Source: Hyphomonadaceae bacterium
Lineage (GTDB): Bacteria > Pseudomonadota > Alphaproteobacteria > Caulobacterales > Aquidulcibacteraceae
Direction of reading: 5' to 3'
DNA length: 64,000 nt
Assembly: GCA_022841905.1 (NCBI GenBank)
Contig: JALHQO010000012.1
Coordinates: 1-64,000, forward strand
Part shown: one piece after another, positions 15,922-24,554 of the stretch
Position numbering within the stretch: position 1 is the stretch's first letter
Layout of the letters: each line of letters begins with the position of its first letter
Translations under genes and position numbers: made by a program
The notes under the pieces: model-generated
What the model saw: only the letters and a program-made list of their open reading frames with translations
Told to the model about the DNA's origin: nothing
The model's database searches: none

Positions 15922-17887
15922 AAGCGAGGCGCCCGTCTGGGCTAGGGCTCGGACCGTGCTGACCTCACCCTCCACACCTTGGCGACACACGTGGCTCCTC
16001 GCCGCGATCATCGTCGCGCTGCAACTGGCGTTGAGCGCCGGACTGCTGTGGGTCAACTTCCTGGTGGAAGACATACCGGGCCGGCGGGTGGATGCGCCAC
16101 TGCATGCCGTGGCTCAGAGCGCGAACTATAGCAACCTACCCGACAGCGCGTTCGAGACGGTCAACCTTCCGCGCGGCGTCTGCTGCGACAGGACGCTTCT
16201 CATCTATCGCACTACGCTTAGCGCCGAAGAGGCGGAAATGCACGATGCCGCGGTGCTGATCGTCGGCGCGCAGGACAATGCGCATATCTATGTCGATGGC
16301 CATTTGGTCGGAGAGTTCGGGCGCGCCGAAGGTCAACCCGCCAACATGGCGCGACGACCGCAGCTCATTCGCCTGCCGGCGGCCCTGCTGCACGAAGGCA
16401 CACGTGTCGATGTCGCCGTTCAGCGCGCCGTGGGCTTCGGCCATCTGCGGCCTTTCCACGTCGGAGAATACAGCGCGCTGTTCAATTCGTATGTCGCGCT
16501 GCGTTTCCTGCGCTCAGACATGCCATTCGCCACAGGCGTGATCGGCGTATTCGTCGCCATCTTCGGCCTATGCGCAGCGCCCTTGTTCGGCGCGCGCGGA
16601 TTGTTGTTTGCCTTGGCCGGACTGGCCGCGAGCTGGGCCGGGCAGCAAGTTGCGTTACAGCTCACGGCCCCGCCCTGGGACACACTTATCAGCTACGGCG
16701 TCTATTTCACCGCGTTCCTCAGCGCGTCGGTGTGCGCGGTTTGGTTCTTTGTCGAGTGGACGTCGGTGTTCGAGCAAAGACGGCCGCCGCGCCGTCCGCT
16801 TTTTGCACTGGCGCTCGATCCGTGGAGTGCTTTGGCGCGAAAGCGTTTGGCGATTGGCGCCGTATCAATCATCGCGGTCGGCGCGGCGTTTATCTTCTGG
16901 CTCCTGCTGCGTGATCCCTCTCCGACCCACCCGATGGTGGTGGCGCAGGACATCGACCGTTCATTGGGCTGGATCGGACTGCTCGCGCTGGCGTTCTCGC
17001 TGGTGCGTGTCCTCGCTTACTATCTGCGCGGCAGCGCGCGCGACCCCATCGAAGGATCGGCGTTCGTGTTCGTGATCGTCGCTGCAGTTGCTGACATTGC
17101 CATGGTGCGGTTCTGGTACACGTACGGCGTCTTCCTGGACCTAGCGGTGACCTTCTTCCCGCTCGCACTGCTGCTTTCTCTCGCCGTGCGCGCGCGCGGC
17201 GTGTTCGAGGCGGCAACAGCGAACAGCGAAAAGCTCAATCGTCTCGTGGATGAACGCGAGCAGGTGATCCGGACGGCAATGGATGAAATTCGGCGCAACG
17301 AGCACGCCGCCATGCTGCTCGAAGAGCGCAGCCGCATCATGCGCGACATGCACGACGGCATTGGCGGTCAATTGCTGGGCCTGATCCTGCAAGCGCGGTC
17401 GCACAAAGTATCGAACGACGCGCTGATCGGCGGCCTTGAGCGAAGCCTCGACGATTTGCGCCTGGTCGTCGACTCCCTCGAACAAGGTGAAGGATCGCTC
17501 ACCAGTGCGCTTGGAGCATTCCGTGCGCGGATCGAGCCGCGTTGCGAAGCGGCAGGCGTTGAGCTTTCATGGGAGATCGAGGATGTCGGCGCCACGCCTA
17601 ACGTAGGGCCTGACAAGACACTCCAGATTTATCGTATTCTGCTCGAAGCGTGCACGAATGCACTGAGGCATAGCGGCGCCAGGCGCGTGACGGTGTCACT
17701 ACGGCGCGACGATGCTGGGCACATTGAGATCGCACTCCGCGACGATGGCCGCGGCTTCGATTCAAAGTTGACGTCGACGGGACGAGGGCTCGCCAATATG
17801 CGCGCTCGCGCCGTTCGTATCGATGCAACCCTTGATGTCACCACGAGTCATCACGGCACAAGTATTGTGATAACCTTCAGCGCTTGA
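15914..17887 (+). CDS. 7TM sensor histidine kinase (HisKA_3)
   Basis: A 657-residue membrane kinase. An N-terminal helix (about 26-48) is followed by a periplasmic beta domain (about 60-190) with IVGAQDNAHIYVDGHLVGEFG, as in 7TMR-DISM extracellular modules. About seven membrane segments lie between residues 200 and 425. The cytoplasmic part has a coiled coil, a HisKA_3 domain with the phospho-accepting H in MRDMHDGIGGQLLGL, then an HATPase domain (EACTNALRHSG; LRDDGRGF; GRGLANMRARA). This architecture is used to sense an outside ligand, perhaps a sugar or lipid. Start ATG 15914 overlaps the regulator gene. Confidence 0.88.
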   Translation: MTRSEAPVWARARTVLTSPSTPWRHTWLLAAIIVALQLALSAGLLWVNFLVEDIPGRRVDAPLHAVAQSANYSNLPDSAFETVNLPRGVCCDRTLLIYRTTLSAEEAEMHDAAVLIVGAQDNAHIYVDGHLVGEFGRAEGQPANMARRPQLIRLPAALLHEGTRVDVAVQRAVGFGHLRPFHVGEYSALFNSYVALRFLRSDMPFATGVIGVFVAIFGLCAAPLFGARGLLFALAGLAASWAGQQVALQLTAPPWDTLISYGVYFTAFLSASVCAVWFFVEWTSVFEQRRPPRRPLFALALDPWSALARKRLAIGAVSIIAVGAAFIFWLLLRDPSPTHPMVVAQDIDRSLGWIGLLALAFSLVRVLAYYLRGSARDPIEGSAFVFVIVAAVADIAMVRFWYTYGVFLDLAVTFFPLALLLSLAVRARGVFEAATANSEKLNRLVDEREQVIRTAMDEIRRNEHAAMLLEERSRIMRDMHDGIGGQLLGLILQARSHKVSNDALIGGLERSLDDLRLVVDSLEQGEGSLTSALGAFRARIEPRCEAAGVELSWEIEDVGATPNVGPDKTLQIYRILLEACTNALRHSGARRVTVSLRRDDAGHIEIALRDDGRGFDSKLTSTGRGLANMRARAVRIDATLDVTTSHHGTSIVITFSA

Positions 17888-17895
17888 ACCGCAAT

Positions 17896-18546
17896 CTAGC
17901 GTTCGGCGACGCCAGCCTGTTTCAGCCGCCAAATCAGGTGATCGATTCGATCCTGGCCGAAGAAGGGTTCGTCGTTGAAGACGAACAGCGGCACGCCCCA
18001 GTGGCCAGCGTCACGTTGCGCCGCTTCATTGGCGGTGATCTCGGCGTCGATGCCGGCGGTGTCGGATGACACCATGTGTTCTACTGCAACGGAATCGAGC
18101 CCGGCGCGCGCGAGCGCTTGCGTGAGGTGATCGCCCTCGTGCCAGTTATCGATCTCGCCGGACCAAATGGCGTGGCTGGCGGCGCGCGCGAAGGCGAGCC
18201 CCTTGCCCATGCGCTCCGCGACGACGCCGAGGCGGCTGACGCGATAGATGTAGGGCTGCTCGGCTGCGATTTCGCGCGTGCCCATGTCCATGACGATCGG
18301 ATCGGGGCGCGGCCAACGATACGGGATGTCGTGCATCTGCGCTATGCGGAAAGTGTCGCGCAACAGGTAGGGCGGCCACAGCGGATTGACCTGCTTGAAG
18401 AAGCCCGGAATGCGAATGGCGATCGGCAGTACAATGCGCATGCGTGCGGTGATGTCGAAACGTTGTGTCAGCGCTTCGATCTGCGGCGTGGCGAGATACG
18501 AGTACGGACTGCGATAGGAGAAGTAGAAATCAAAACTGGCGCTCAT
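17896..18546 (-). CDS. 2-hydroxychromene-2-carboxylate isomerase family
   Basis: A 216-residue protein of the DsbA-like / kappa-class glutathione transferase fold. It opens with FDFYFSYRSPYSYLATPQIE, where the S-P-Y-S replaces the CxxC of DsbA, as in 2-hydroxychromene-2-carboxylate isomerase, a glutathione-dependent enzyme of naphthalene and other aromatic ring breakdown. The C-terminal part has NEAAQRDAGHWGVPLFVFNDEPFFGQDR, a family hallmark with the cis-proline. It overlaps the upstream gene by ATGA and is the last of a four-gene leftward run with sulfatase and metallo-hydrolase genes. The true substrate is not known. Confidence 0.85.
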   Translation of the reverse strand: MSASFDFYFSYRSPYSYLATPQIEALTQRFDITARMRIVLPIAIRIPGFFKQVNPLWPPYLLRDTFRIAQMHDIPYRWPRPDPIVMDMGTREIAAEQPYIYRVSRLGVVAERMGKGLAFARAASHAIWSGEIDNWHEGDHLTQALARAGLDSVAVEHMVSSDTAGIDAEITANEAAQRDAGHWGVPLFVFNDEPFFGQDRIDHLIWRLKQAGVAER

Positions 18547-19349
18547 GGACCTGCTCCAGGTGTCGAAGCGATAACGATGGTGCGCAGTAACCCCGCATCG
18601 CGATCGTGGAGCGCTGCGCGATAGTCCGGCGCGTGCTCCATGCTGAGAATACCCTCGGGGCGATCGTAGCGCATGGCGGCGACATCATCCCACATACCGA
18701 CTGCCGGCCCTGCTTGCGCGGGACGAATGATCTCGGCGATGCGGCCATAAAACAAAAGGCAGCCGCCAGTGCGATAGACTGTGCGCATGGCGACGCGGCC
18801 ATAGCGCAGGTAAGCGCGCGCGCCTTCTGCGCCTTTGTACTGCAGGAAGTTGACCATGGCCGGCGCGTATCTCGGCGGGCGCGCGAGCAGTGTCGTGATG
18901 TTATGCGCACTCGGCATGAACGCCGCATCGTGACCCATCGCCTGCGCGTCATCGAGCACGGCACCGTGGGGGCGTGAGAGCACGCCAAAGCGGATCAGGA
19001 TGTTGAGCACGCCCAGCGCTAAACGCGGCGGCCGCATGAGGTTTACACGGGCGATAAACGCATCGGAAACGTCGGCGCCGAGCTCTAGCGGCGACTTATC
19101 CGCAACGCCGCCGGTGAGAATCAGGAACTCAGTCCAATACGGCTCAGCATCGCCGATAAAGGTGAAGTCCGCAGCGCTGCGCCACGCAACGCTCACATTA
19201 GGCGCGAGATCGAGCACACGTTGGCGGTCGCGCTTCAACGCCACGAACCAAGCCGGCGCCTTGCGCGCGATGGCATACACTGGTTCGCGCGCGCCGATGA
19301 GCCAAACGCCAGCGAGGAGCACGGCAAACGCGGCAATCGCCCAAAGCAT
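18543..19349 (-). CDS. Uncharacterised membrane-anchored protein
   Basis: A 268-residue protein with one N-terminal membrane helix (MLWAIAAFAVLLAGVWLIG). The ATG at 19349 shares a base with the sulfatase stop (TGATG), which decides the start. The body has no motif I can name; the C-terminal 90 residues (AYLRYGRVAMRTVYRTGG, then VGMWDDVAAMRYDRPEGIL and DYRAALHDRDAGL) recall a ferredoxin-like dimeric alpha-beta barrel of the DUF1330/EthD kind, which often binds small aromatic or aldehyde-like molecules. It is tightly coupled to the sulfatase and the isomerase genes and likely serves the same pathway. Confidence 0.6.
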   Translation of the reverse strand: MLWAIAAFAVLLAGVWLIGAREPVYAIARKAPAWFVALKRDRQRVLDLAPNVSVAWRSAADFTFIGDAEPYWTEFLILTGGVADKSPLELGADVSDAFIARVNLMRPPRLALGVLNILIRFGVLSRPHGAVLDDAQAMGHDAAFMPSAHNITTLLARPPRYAPAMVNFLQYKGAEGARAYLRYGRVAMRTVYRTGGCLLFYGRIAEIIRPAQAGPAVGMWDDVAAMRYDRPEGILSMEHAPDYRAALHDRDAGLLRTIVIASTPGAGP

Positions 19350-20989
19350 CAATTCGACCAATAGACGTATTCCTGGTCTTCGCGCCAAGGCGTGTTGAGC
19401 GGCACGTCGATCCGCACCGGTCCCTCGATCAACGCAGGCCAGAGCGGCGCTGGCATCGCCGCGTTCTGCGCTTCGATCAACGCGCGCAACTCAGCCACGC
19501 GCTCCGGGTGCTCCGCCGAAACATCGCGTTGCTCCGTCGGATCATCGCGCAGATTGAAGAGCCACACACGATTCGGCGTTTCAGACACTTGCAGCTTCCA
19601 GTCACCAGCGCGGACGACGCGATAGGGACCCGAACGCCAGAACAACACGTCATGCGGCGGCGTCGTCGTTTCGCCTGAGAGGAATGGCAGCAGATTGACA
19701 CCATCAAGCGGGCGCGTTGCGGGCGCACCAGCTGCGGCGGCGGCCGTGGCGAAAATGTCGATGTGCGTGGCTGGGCCGGCGATACGCGCGCCCGCAGGCA
19801 AACGCGCCGGCCAGCGCACGAAGAACGGCGTGCGGATGCCGCCCTCGAAGAACGTCGCCTTCCAACCTCGATAGGGGCTATTGAGCTCTGGCAGTCCTGC
19901 GTACCAAGCGCCGCCATTGTCGCTTGTGAAGATCACGAGCGTATTCTCATCGAGACCATTCTCGCGCAGCGCCTGCATGACGCGGCCGACACCGCGATCG
20001 AGCGCGAGGATCATGGCGCCGTAAACGCGCTCGGTATGGTCTTCGATGCCGGCGAGGGCTTCGTAATCTTCGCGTGACGCTTGCAGCGGCGTGTGCGGGG
20101 CATTGTAAGCGAGATACATAAAGAACGGGCGGTTGCGGTTCGCGTCGATCGCGGCAACCGCCTGGTCGGTGAAATAGTCGGTGAGATAGCCGCGTGGCGC
20201 AAAGCGCTGACCGCCATTGTATTCCACTGCGTACGGCAGGTTCGCCCAGATGAAGCGGTCGATCGGATCAAACGGCAGATAAGCGTTCACGACATCGGGA
20301 TCGTTGCGGGGCATGAACATGGCCGCGCCTGACATGAAGCCGAGGCTTTCGTCGAAGCCTTGCGCTTCGGGGCGAAGATGAGCCGCTTCGCCGAGGTGCC
20401 ACTTGCCGATGTGGAGCGTGCGATAGCCGACATCACGCAAGTGCTCGGCGATGGTGATCTCTTCGGGCGGCAGGCCGAGCGTCTCGAGCGGCGGCACGGC
20501 CGCGACGCGTTCTTCGTGGAAGATAGGCTGGCGCAATGCGTCGGGCGCGCCGTGCGAGAGATAGCGCGCAAAGGCGACAGGCGCGGACGTGAACTCGAAG
20601 CCAAAGCGCGTGGCGTAGCGGCCGGTCATGATCGCGGCGCGCGACGGAGAGCATGTCGCGTTGGCGGCATAACCCTGCTCGACCTGCACGCCTTGCTGCG
20701 CCAGCGCATCGAAGTTCGGCGTACGCACGAGGCCGCCGGCAACGCCACCATGCAACGAGATGTCGTTATAGCCAAGATCGTCAGCGACGATAACGATGAT
20801 GTTCGGCGGGCGCTCGCCAGTTGGCGCTTGAGCAGGCCCCTGTTGCCAGACGATCTCTTGATACGGCGCGATCGGATCGCGGAGGTTCGCCATCGCGCCG
20901 GGCAGATAGTACCAATAATTCTGCCAGAGCAGGAAACCGCCAACACCTAGCAGCGCGACGACGCCAAGGGCGATCAACCAGCGTTTCAT
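19349..20989 (-). CDS. Type I sulfatase (arylsulfatase family)
   Basis: A 546-residue sulfate ester hydrolase. The N-terminal helix (residues 3-23) is an export signal or anchor. The metal pair D70-D71 lies in IIVIVADDLGYNDIS, and the active-site motif C113-S-P-S-R followed by AAIMTGR is the formylglycine signature. Later blocks HIGKWHLGE, AYNAPHTPL and FTSDNGG match the family. The cysteine must be oxidised to formylglycine; a cysteine-containing formylglycine-generating enzyme is encoded 4.3 kb away at 23665-24549. The gene is second in the operon behind the metallo-hydrolase. Confidence 0.93.
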   Translation of the reverse strand: MKRWLIALGVVALLGVGGFLLWQNYWYYLPGAMANLRDPIAPYQEIVWQQGPAQAPTGERPPNIIVIVADDLGYNDISLHGGVAGGLVRTPNFDALAQQGVQVEQGYAANATCSPSRAAIMTGRYATRFGFEFTSAPVAFARYLSHGAPDALRQPIFHEERVAAVPPLETLGLPPEEITIAEHLRDVGYRTLHIGKWHLGEAAHLRPEAQGFDESLGFMSGAAMFMPRNDPDVVNAYLPFDPIDRFIWANLPYAVEYNGGQRFAPRGYLTDYFTDQAVAAIDANRNRPFFMYLAYNAPHTPLQASREDYEALAGIEDHTERVYGAMILALDRGVGRVMQALRENGLDENTLVIFTSDNGGAWYAGLPELNSPYRGWKATFFEGGIRTPFFVRWPARLPAGARIAGPATHIDIFATAAAAAGAPATRPLDGVNLLPFLSGETTTPPHDVLFWRSGPYRVVRAGDWKLQVSETPNRVWLFNLRDDPTEQRDVSAEHPERVAELRALIEAQNAAMPAPLWPALIEGPVRIDVPLNTPWREDQEYVYWSN

Positions 20990-21001
20990 CAGCGTCTCCT
21001 C

Positions 21002-22084
21002 TCAGAAGCGCAGCGTGTTGCGGCGCGACATGCCGCCAGCGCGCGGCAGCAAGATCACATCGCCATCACGCATCGCATACACCGGGCCGTCATACGTCCG
21101 ACGCGCATCGCGCACGAAGGTGGAGGCAAGCCCCGGGATCGGCGTTTGCGGCAAGAAGTGCGTGATCGCGAGCGCGCCGACTTGCGCTTCGGTGGCGACC
21201 CGGCCGGCATCTTCGGGCGTGGTGTGATAGTCGAGAATGTCGGTGAAGATCTGGCTCACATTCTCGCGGCCGGCATCGTGCGTGGCGTCATGCATGATGC
21301 GGTCAAGTCTCGGTGAGATCGCTTCGTGCACGAGAAGGTCGGCGCCCTGCGCCGCAAGCGCCAGCGAGTGCGAATATGAGGTGTCGCCACTGATAACGAT
21401 CGTGCGGCCGGCATACTCGATGCGATAGCCAACCGCGTCGGTCGGCGCGTGGTCGACGCGGAAAGCCAGAATGCGCAAGCCGTCATCATCACGCAGGACG
21501 ATCGTTTGTCCGTCTTCTGTCGGCACCACGAAGTCTTGCGCGAACAGGCCGCCGCCTGTTGGCGGCATGATCGCCGGCCCGTGATGCTCGCGGCGATATT
21601 CAGCATCGATGGCGTAGGCCTCGTTCAACCCGGCGGCCACACGCGACACGCCGACAGGGCCGACGACAGTGAGCGGCTCGGTCGCCGTCGCCATCGCCCA
21701 ATGCTGCAGCGCAACTGCGGCCAAGCCGTCGAAATGATCCGAGTGAAGATGCGTGAGATACACTGCCTCGACATCGCCAAGCGAAATACCCATCAGCGCC
21801 AGCGTTTCGGCTGAGCCTTCGCCGGTATCGAAGAGGAAAACGCGCTCGCCTGCGATCACCGCAAAGCAGGGCCCTGCCCGCTGGCGATCGGGCAATGGCG
21901 AGCCGGTGCCGCAGAACACGGCATGCAAGCCATCCGGAAGCTCTTGCGGCAACGTTGCCCGCACGCCCTCACGCGCCGCGCGCTCCACCAATACAGTCGC
22001 GATCTCGCCCCGAAATAAGTACGCGCCGGCCCCTAAGGCGGCCAGCACGGCGATTGCGCCCAGGATCCAGGCCCCTGCTTTCAC
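21002..22084 (-). CDS. Exported metallo-beta-lactamase-fold hydrolase
   Basis: A 360-residue hydrolase. An N-terminal hydrophobic segment (WILGAIAVLAALGAGAYLF) anchors or exports it. The metal site is T-H-L-H-S-D-H-F-D (H112, H114, D116, H117), with further ligands in VISGDTSYS and the AITHFLP motif near the end. The overall order resembles RNase Z-like and arylsulfatase AtsA-like metallo-hydrolases, so a second sulfatase activity is possible but not proven. It heads the leftward operon with the type I sulfatase and starts about 45 bases from the shared operator at 22128-22144. Confidence 0.85.
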   Translation of the reverse strand: MKAGAWILGAIAVLAALGAGAYLFRGEIATVLVERAAREGVRATLPQELPDGLHAVFCGTGSPLPDRQRAGPCFAVIAGERVFLFDTGEGSAETLALMGISLGDVEAVYLTHLHSDHFDGLAAVALQHWAMATATEPLTVVGPVGVSRVAAGLNEAYAIDAEYRREHHGPAIMPPTGGGLFAQDFVVPTEDGQTIVLRDDDGLRILAFRVDHAPTDAVGYRIEYAGRTIVISGDTSYSHSLALAAQGADLLVHEAISPRLDRIMHDATHDAGRENVSQIFTDILDYHTTPEDAGRVATEAQVGALAITHFLPQTPIPGLASTFVRDARRTYDGPVYAMRDGDVILLPRAGGMSRRNTLRF

Positions 22085-22127
22085 AGCGTTTCTCCCCTTG
22101 TCGGGCGCTCTTGCGCTCTCGGACTAT

Positions 22128-22144
22128 TGGCACTATTAGTGCCA
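22128..22144. promoter_or_regulatory. Palindromic operator between divergent operons
   Basis: A perfect inverted repeat, TGGCACTA and TAGTGCCA around one central T, lies between the divergent hydrolase/sulfatase operon and the dehalogenase/TetR operon. Its size and symmetry fit a TetR-family dimer, and a TetR gene is the second gene of the rightward operon, so autoregulation plus control of both operons is likely. Confidence 0.6.
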
Positions 22145-22184
22145 TTATATCGGCCCGTCAAGAACGCCGACGAGGGAGCTCACG

Positions 22185-23096
22185 ATGCAGATTTTGCGGA
22201 CACCGGACGAACGCTTTGCTGACCTGCCGGATTTTCCCTACGCGCCGCACTACACCGAAGTGACCGACGCCGGCTCTGGCGTAAAGCTGCGCATCGCCGC
22301 CATCGATGAGGGCCCGCGCGACGCAGCACCCGTGCTGCTGCTGCACGGGGAGCCGACTTGGTCGTTTCTCTATCGCAAGGTCATTGCGCGTCTGGTTGCC
22401 AAGGGTCACCGCGTTGTCGCGCCAGACCTCGTTGGTTTCGGTCGCTCCGACAAACCGACGGAGCGCGAGGATTATACCTATGAGCGCCATGTGGCGTGGA
22501 TGACCGATTGGCTGGTCGCCAACGATCTCAGCAACATCACGCTGTTCTGCCAGGATTGGGGCGGCTTGATCGGTTTGCGGCTGGTTTCGGCAATGCCGGA
22601 ACGCTTCGCGCGCGTGGTTGCGGCGAACACGTTTTTACCGGCAGGCCAAGGCGCCACGCTCGCCTTCGAAGCATGGCTTTCGTTCAGCCAAAGCGTGCCT
22701 GTGTTTCCGACGCCGATGATCGTCAATGGCGGCACGGTGCGCGATCTGAGCGAAGCCGAGCGCAACGCGTACGAAGCGCCGTATCCGGATGAGAGCTACA
22801 AAGCCGGCGCCCGTCAATTTCCAGCGCTCGTCCCGGTAAAGCCGGAGATGGCGTCGGTGGCCGAGAACACCGAAGCGTGGAAAGTGCTGGAGCGCTTCGA
22901 GAAGCCATTCCTCACCGCGTTCAGCGATCAAGATCCGATCACGCGCGGCGCTGATGAACGCTTGCAGGCGCGCATTCCCGGCTGTCGCGGCCAAGCGCAC
23001 ACCACCATCAAGGACGGCGGCCATTTCCTGCAAGAAGATCAACCTGACGCGATCGCCGACGTGATCGACGGCTTTATCGCCGCCACGCGCGGATGA
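22185..23096 (+). CDS. Haloalkane dehalogenase (alpha/beta hydrolase, HLD-I type)
   Basis: A 303-residue enzyme that hydrolyses carbon-halogen bonds of alkyl halides to alcohol and halide. The oxyanion motif is LLHGEPTWS (53-60), the nucleophile is D124 in FCQDWGG with W125 able to bind halide, an acid is D250 in SDQDPITRG, and H280 in GGHFLQED is the base. This arrangement, with the acid after strand 7, and the length match subfamily I, where DhlA and DhmA belong. No export signal. The TetR gene overlaps its end, and the operator lies 40 bases upstream. Confidence 0.88.
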   Translation: MQILRTPDERFADLPDFPYAPHYTEVTDAGSGVKLRIAAIDEGPRDAAPVLLLHGEPTWSFLYRKVIARLVAKGHRVVAPDLVGFGRSDKPTEREDYTYERHVAWMTDWLVANDLSNITLFCQDWGGLIGLRLVSAMPERFARVVAANTFLPAGQGATLAFEAWLSFSQSVPVFPTPMIVNGGTVRDLSEAERNAYEAPYPDESYKAGARQFPALVPVKPEMASVAENTEAWKVLERFEKPFLTAFSDQDPITRGADERLQARIPGCRGQAHTTIKDGGHFLQEDQPDAIADVIDGFIAATRG

Positions 23097-23668
23097 GCGA
23101 AGCCATCGAGACGGACGGCCGAAGGCTGCGCGCGGATGAAAGCCGGCGGCGCATTGCGTTGGCTATGCTCGACCTCGCGCGCGCGGGTGAGATTTCGCCG
23201 AGCGCCGAGCAAGTGGCGGAGCAAGCCGGTGTTGGCCGCCGCACAGTGTTTCGTCTGTTCACCGACATGGAGGGCGTCTACCGCGAAATGCATGCCGTCA
23301 TGGTCGAGCGCATAACGCCGGTTTTCGTTGCGCCGTTTCAAGCCACGACATGGCGCGCAAAAGTCGATGAACTGATCGAACGGCGCGCGCGCATGTTCGA
23401 GGAAATGCGTCCCATCCGCACCGCGGGCGATGCACACCGCCATCGCTCCCAGTTTCTGCAGAGCGAACACAAACGGCTCACCAAGCTGCAGCGCGACACT
23501 CTGGTGGGGCTTTTGCCCGCAGGCATGCGCAACGATGAAGAGCGCATCGAGGCGCTCGACCTCGCGCTCAGCTTTGAGTCGTGGCGTCGTTTGCGCCAGG
23601 AGCAGCGCTTGCCGATGAAGCAAGCGATCACGGTATGGCGCAGGTTGGCGCGCGCTCTGCTGGACTAA
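23093..23668 (+). CDS. TetR-family repressor
   Basis: A 191-residue regulator with an N-terminal helix-turn-helix (about residues 12-58) containing [30 protein letters not shown], the usual TetR motif. The C-terminal part is helical and would form the ligand pocket and dimer face. The ATG overlaps the dehalogenase stop (ATGA), so both are made together. Its likely operator is the palindrome at 22128-22144. The ligand may be a substrate of the dehalogenase or sulfatase, which is inference. Confidence 0.88.
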   Translation: MSEAIETDGRRLRADESRRRIALAMLDLARAGEISPSAEQVAEQAGVGRRTVFRLFTDMEGVYREMHAVMVERITPVFVAPFQATTWRAKVDELIERRARMFEEMRPIRTAGDAHRHRSQFLQSEHKRLTKLQRDTLVGLLPAGMRNDEERIEALDLALSFESWRRLRQEQRLPMKQAITVWRRLARALLD

Positions 23669-24549
23669 CGATCCGCAACGGTTCGGAAGCCGACATGCGA
23701 CATCCCCAGCATCGGATCGCCCGCTTGGCGCGAGCCGCTTCTGAAGCGCGAACAGAAGTTGCGTGCACAAAGATTTGAGCCGCCCTTGAGCACGCGTGCT
23801 TGCACGGCGCCGCCACGCGCTATGTCCTCGACTTGCGCGCCCTCGAACGGCGTCGAGGTCCATTCCCAGACATTACCGATCATGTCGTAGAGGCCATTAG
23901 CGTTTGCGGGGAAACAGCCGACTGGCGCGAGGCCGGCGAAGCCATCGTCGGCGCTATCCTGAATCGGAAACATGCCCTGCCAGGTGTTGGCGATGAGGCG
24001 GCCGTTTGGATCCAATCGTTCAGCTTCGACATTGGGCGACGCGGGCGCAGCGCCGCGCGCCGCCCACTCCCACTCGTTCTCCGTCGGCAAACGTCGACCA
24101 GCCCAGCGCGCATAAGCTTCGGCGTCTTCATACGCGACGGCGACGACGGGGTAATCGTCGCGGCCGTCAATGCCAGTGCGTGCGCCTTCGGGATGACGCC
24201 AATTGGCGGCGGGATCAACGCGCCATTGACCGTTGCCGCGATCGAACACGGCCGCGCCCATCGGCTCGCCCCCGGGGCCTTCCCGCTCTGCCAGAGTTAC
24301 ATAGCCAGTGGTGGCGATGAACGCCGCGAACTGCGCATTGGTCACTTCGTGCGCATCAATCTCGAACGCGTCGACCGCGCCTTCGCCACCATCTCGCTCT
24401 TCCGGTTCGAAGCGCGCGTCGCCACGCGCAACAACGCCGCCCGTCAGCAAAACGGGCGGCGTCAAAGTTGCGCATTGAGCGATCGGCTCAACCGCCGGGG
24501 CGCAGGCCATGCACAGTATGGCGAGCGCCCCGAGCGCGAGCGTTCGCAT
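23665..24549 (-). CDS. Formylglycine-generating enzyme (SUMF1 family), exported
   Basis: A 294-residue protein that would convert the active-site cysteine of sulfatases to formylglycine. The ATG at 24549 gives an N-terminal signal with a lipobox-like LCMAC (C16). Features of the fold: EVTNAQFAAFI, VAYEDAEAYARWAGRRLPTENEWEWAARG, GNVWEWT, and the catalytic pair C261 and C266 in KGGSNLCARNFCSRFRSGSR, matching the cysteines needed in true FGE, whereas many relatives lack them. It sits six bases after the S9 peptidase gene and is convergent with the TetR gene. Its most likely client is the sulfatase at 19349-20989; an exported enzyme would act in the periplasm. Confidence 0.88.
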   Translation of the reverse strand: MRTLALGALAILCMACAPAVEPIAQCATLTPPVLLTGGVVARGDARFEPEERDGGEGAVDAFEIDAHEVTNAQFAAFIATTGYVTLAEREGPGGEPMGAAVFDRGNGQWRVDPAANWRHPEGARTGIDGRDDYPVVAVAYEDAEAYARWAGRRLPTENEWEWAARGAAPASPNVEAERLDPNGRLIANTWQGMFPIQDSADDGFAGLAPVGCFPANANGLYDMIGNVWEWTSTPFEGAQVEDIARGGAVQARVLKGGSNLCARNFCSRFRSGSRQAGDPMLGMSHVGFRTVADR

Positions 24550-24554
24550 CGTGC

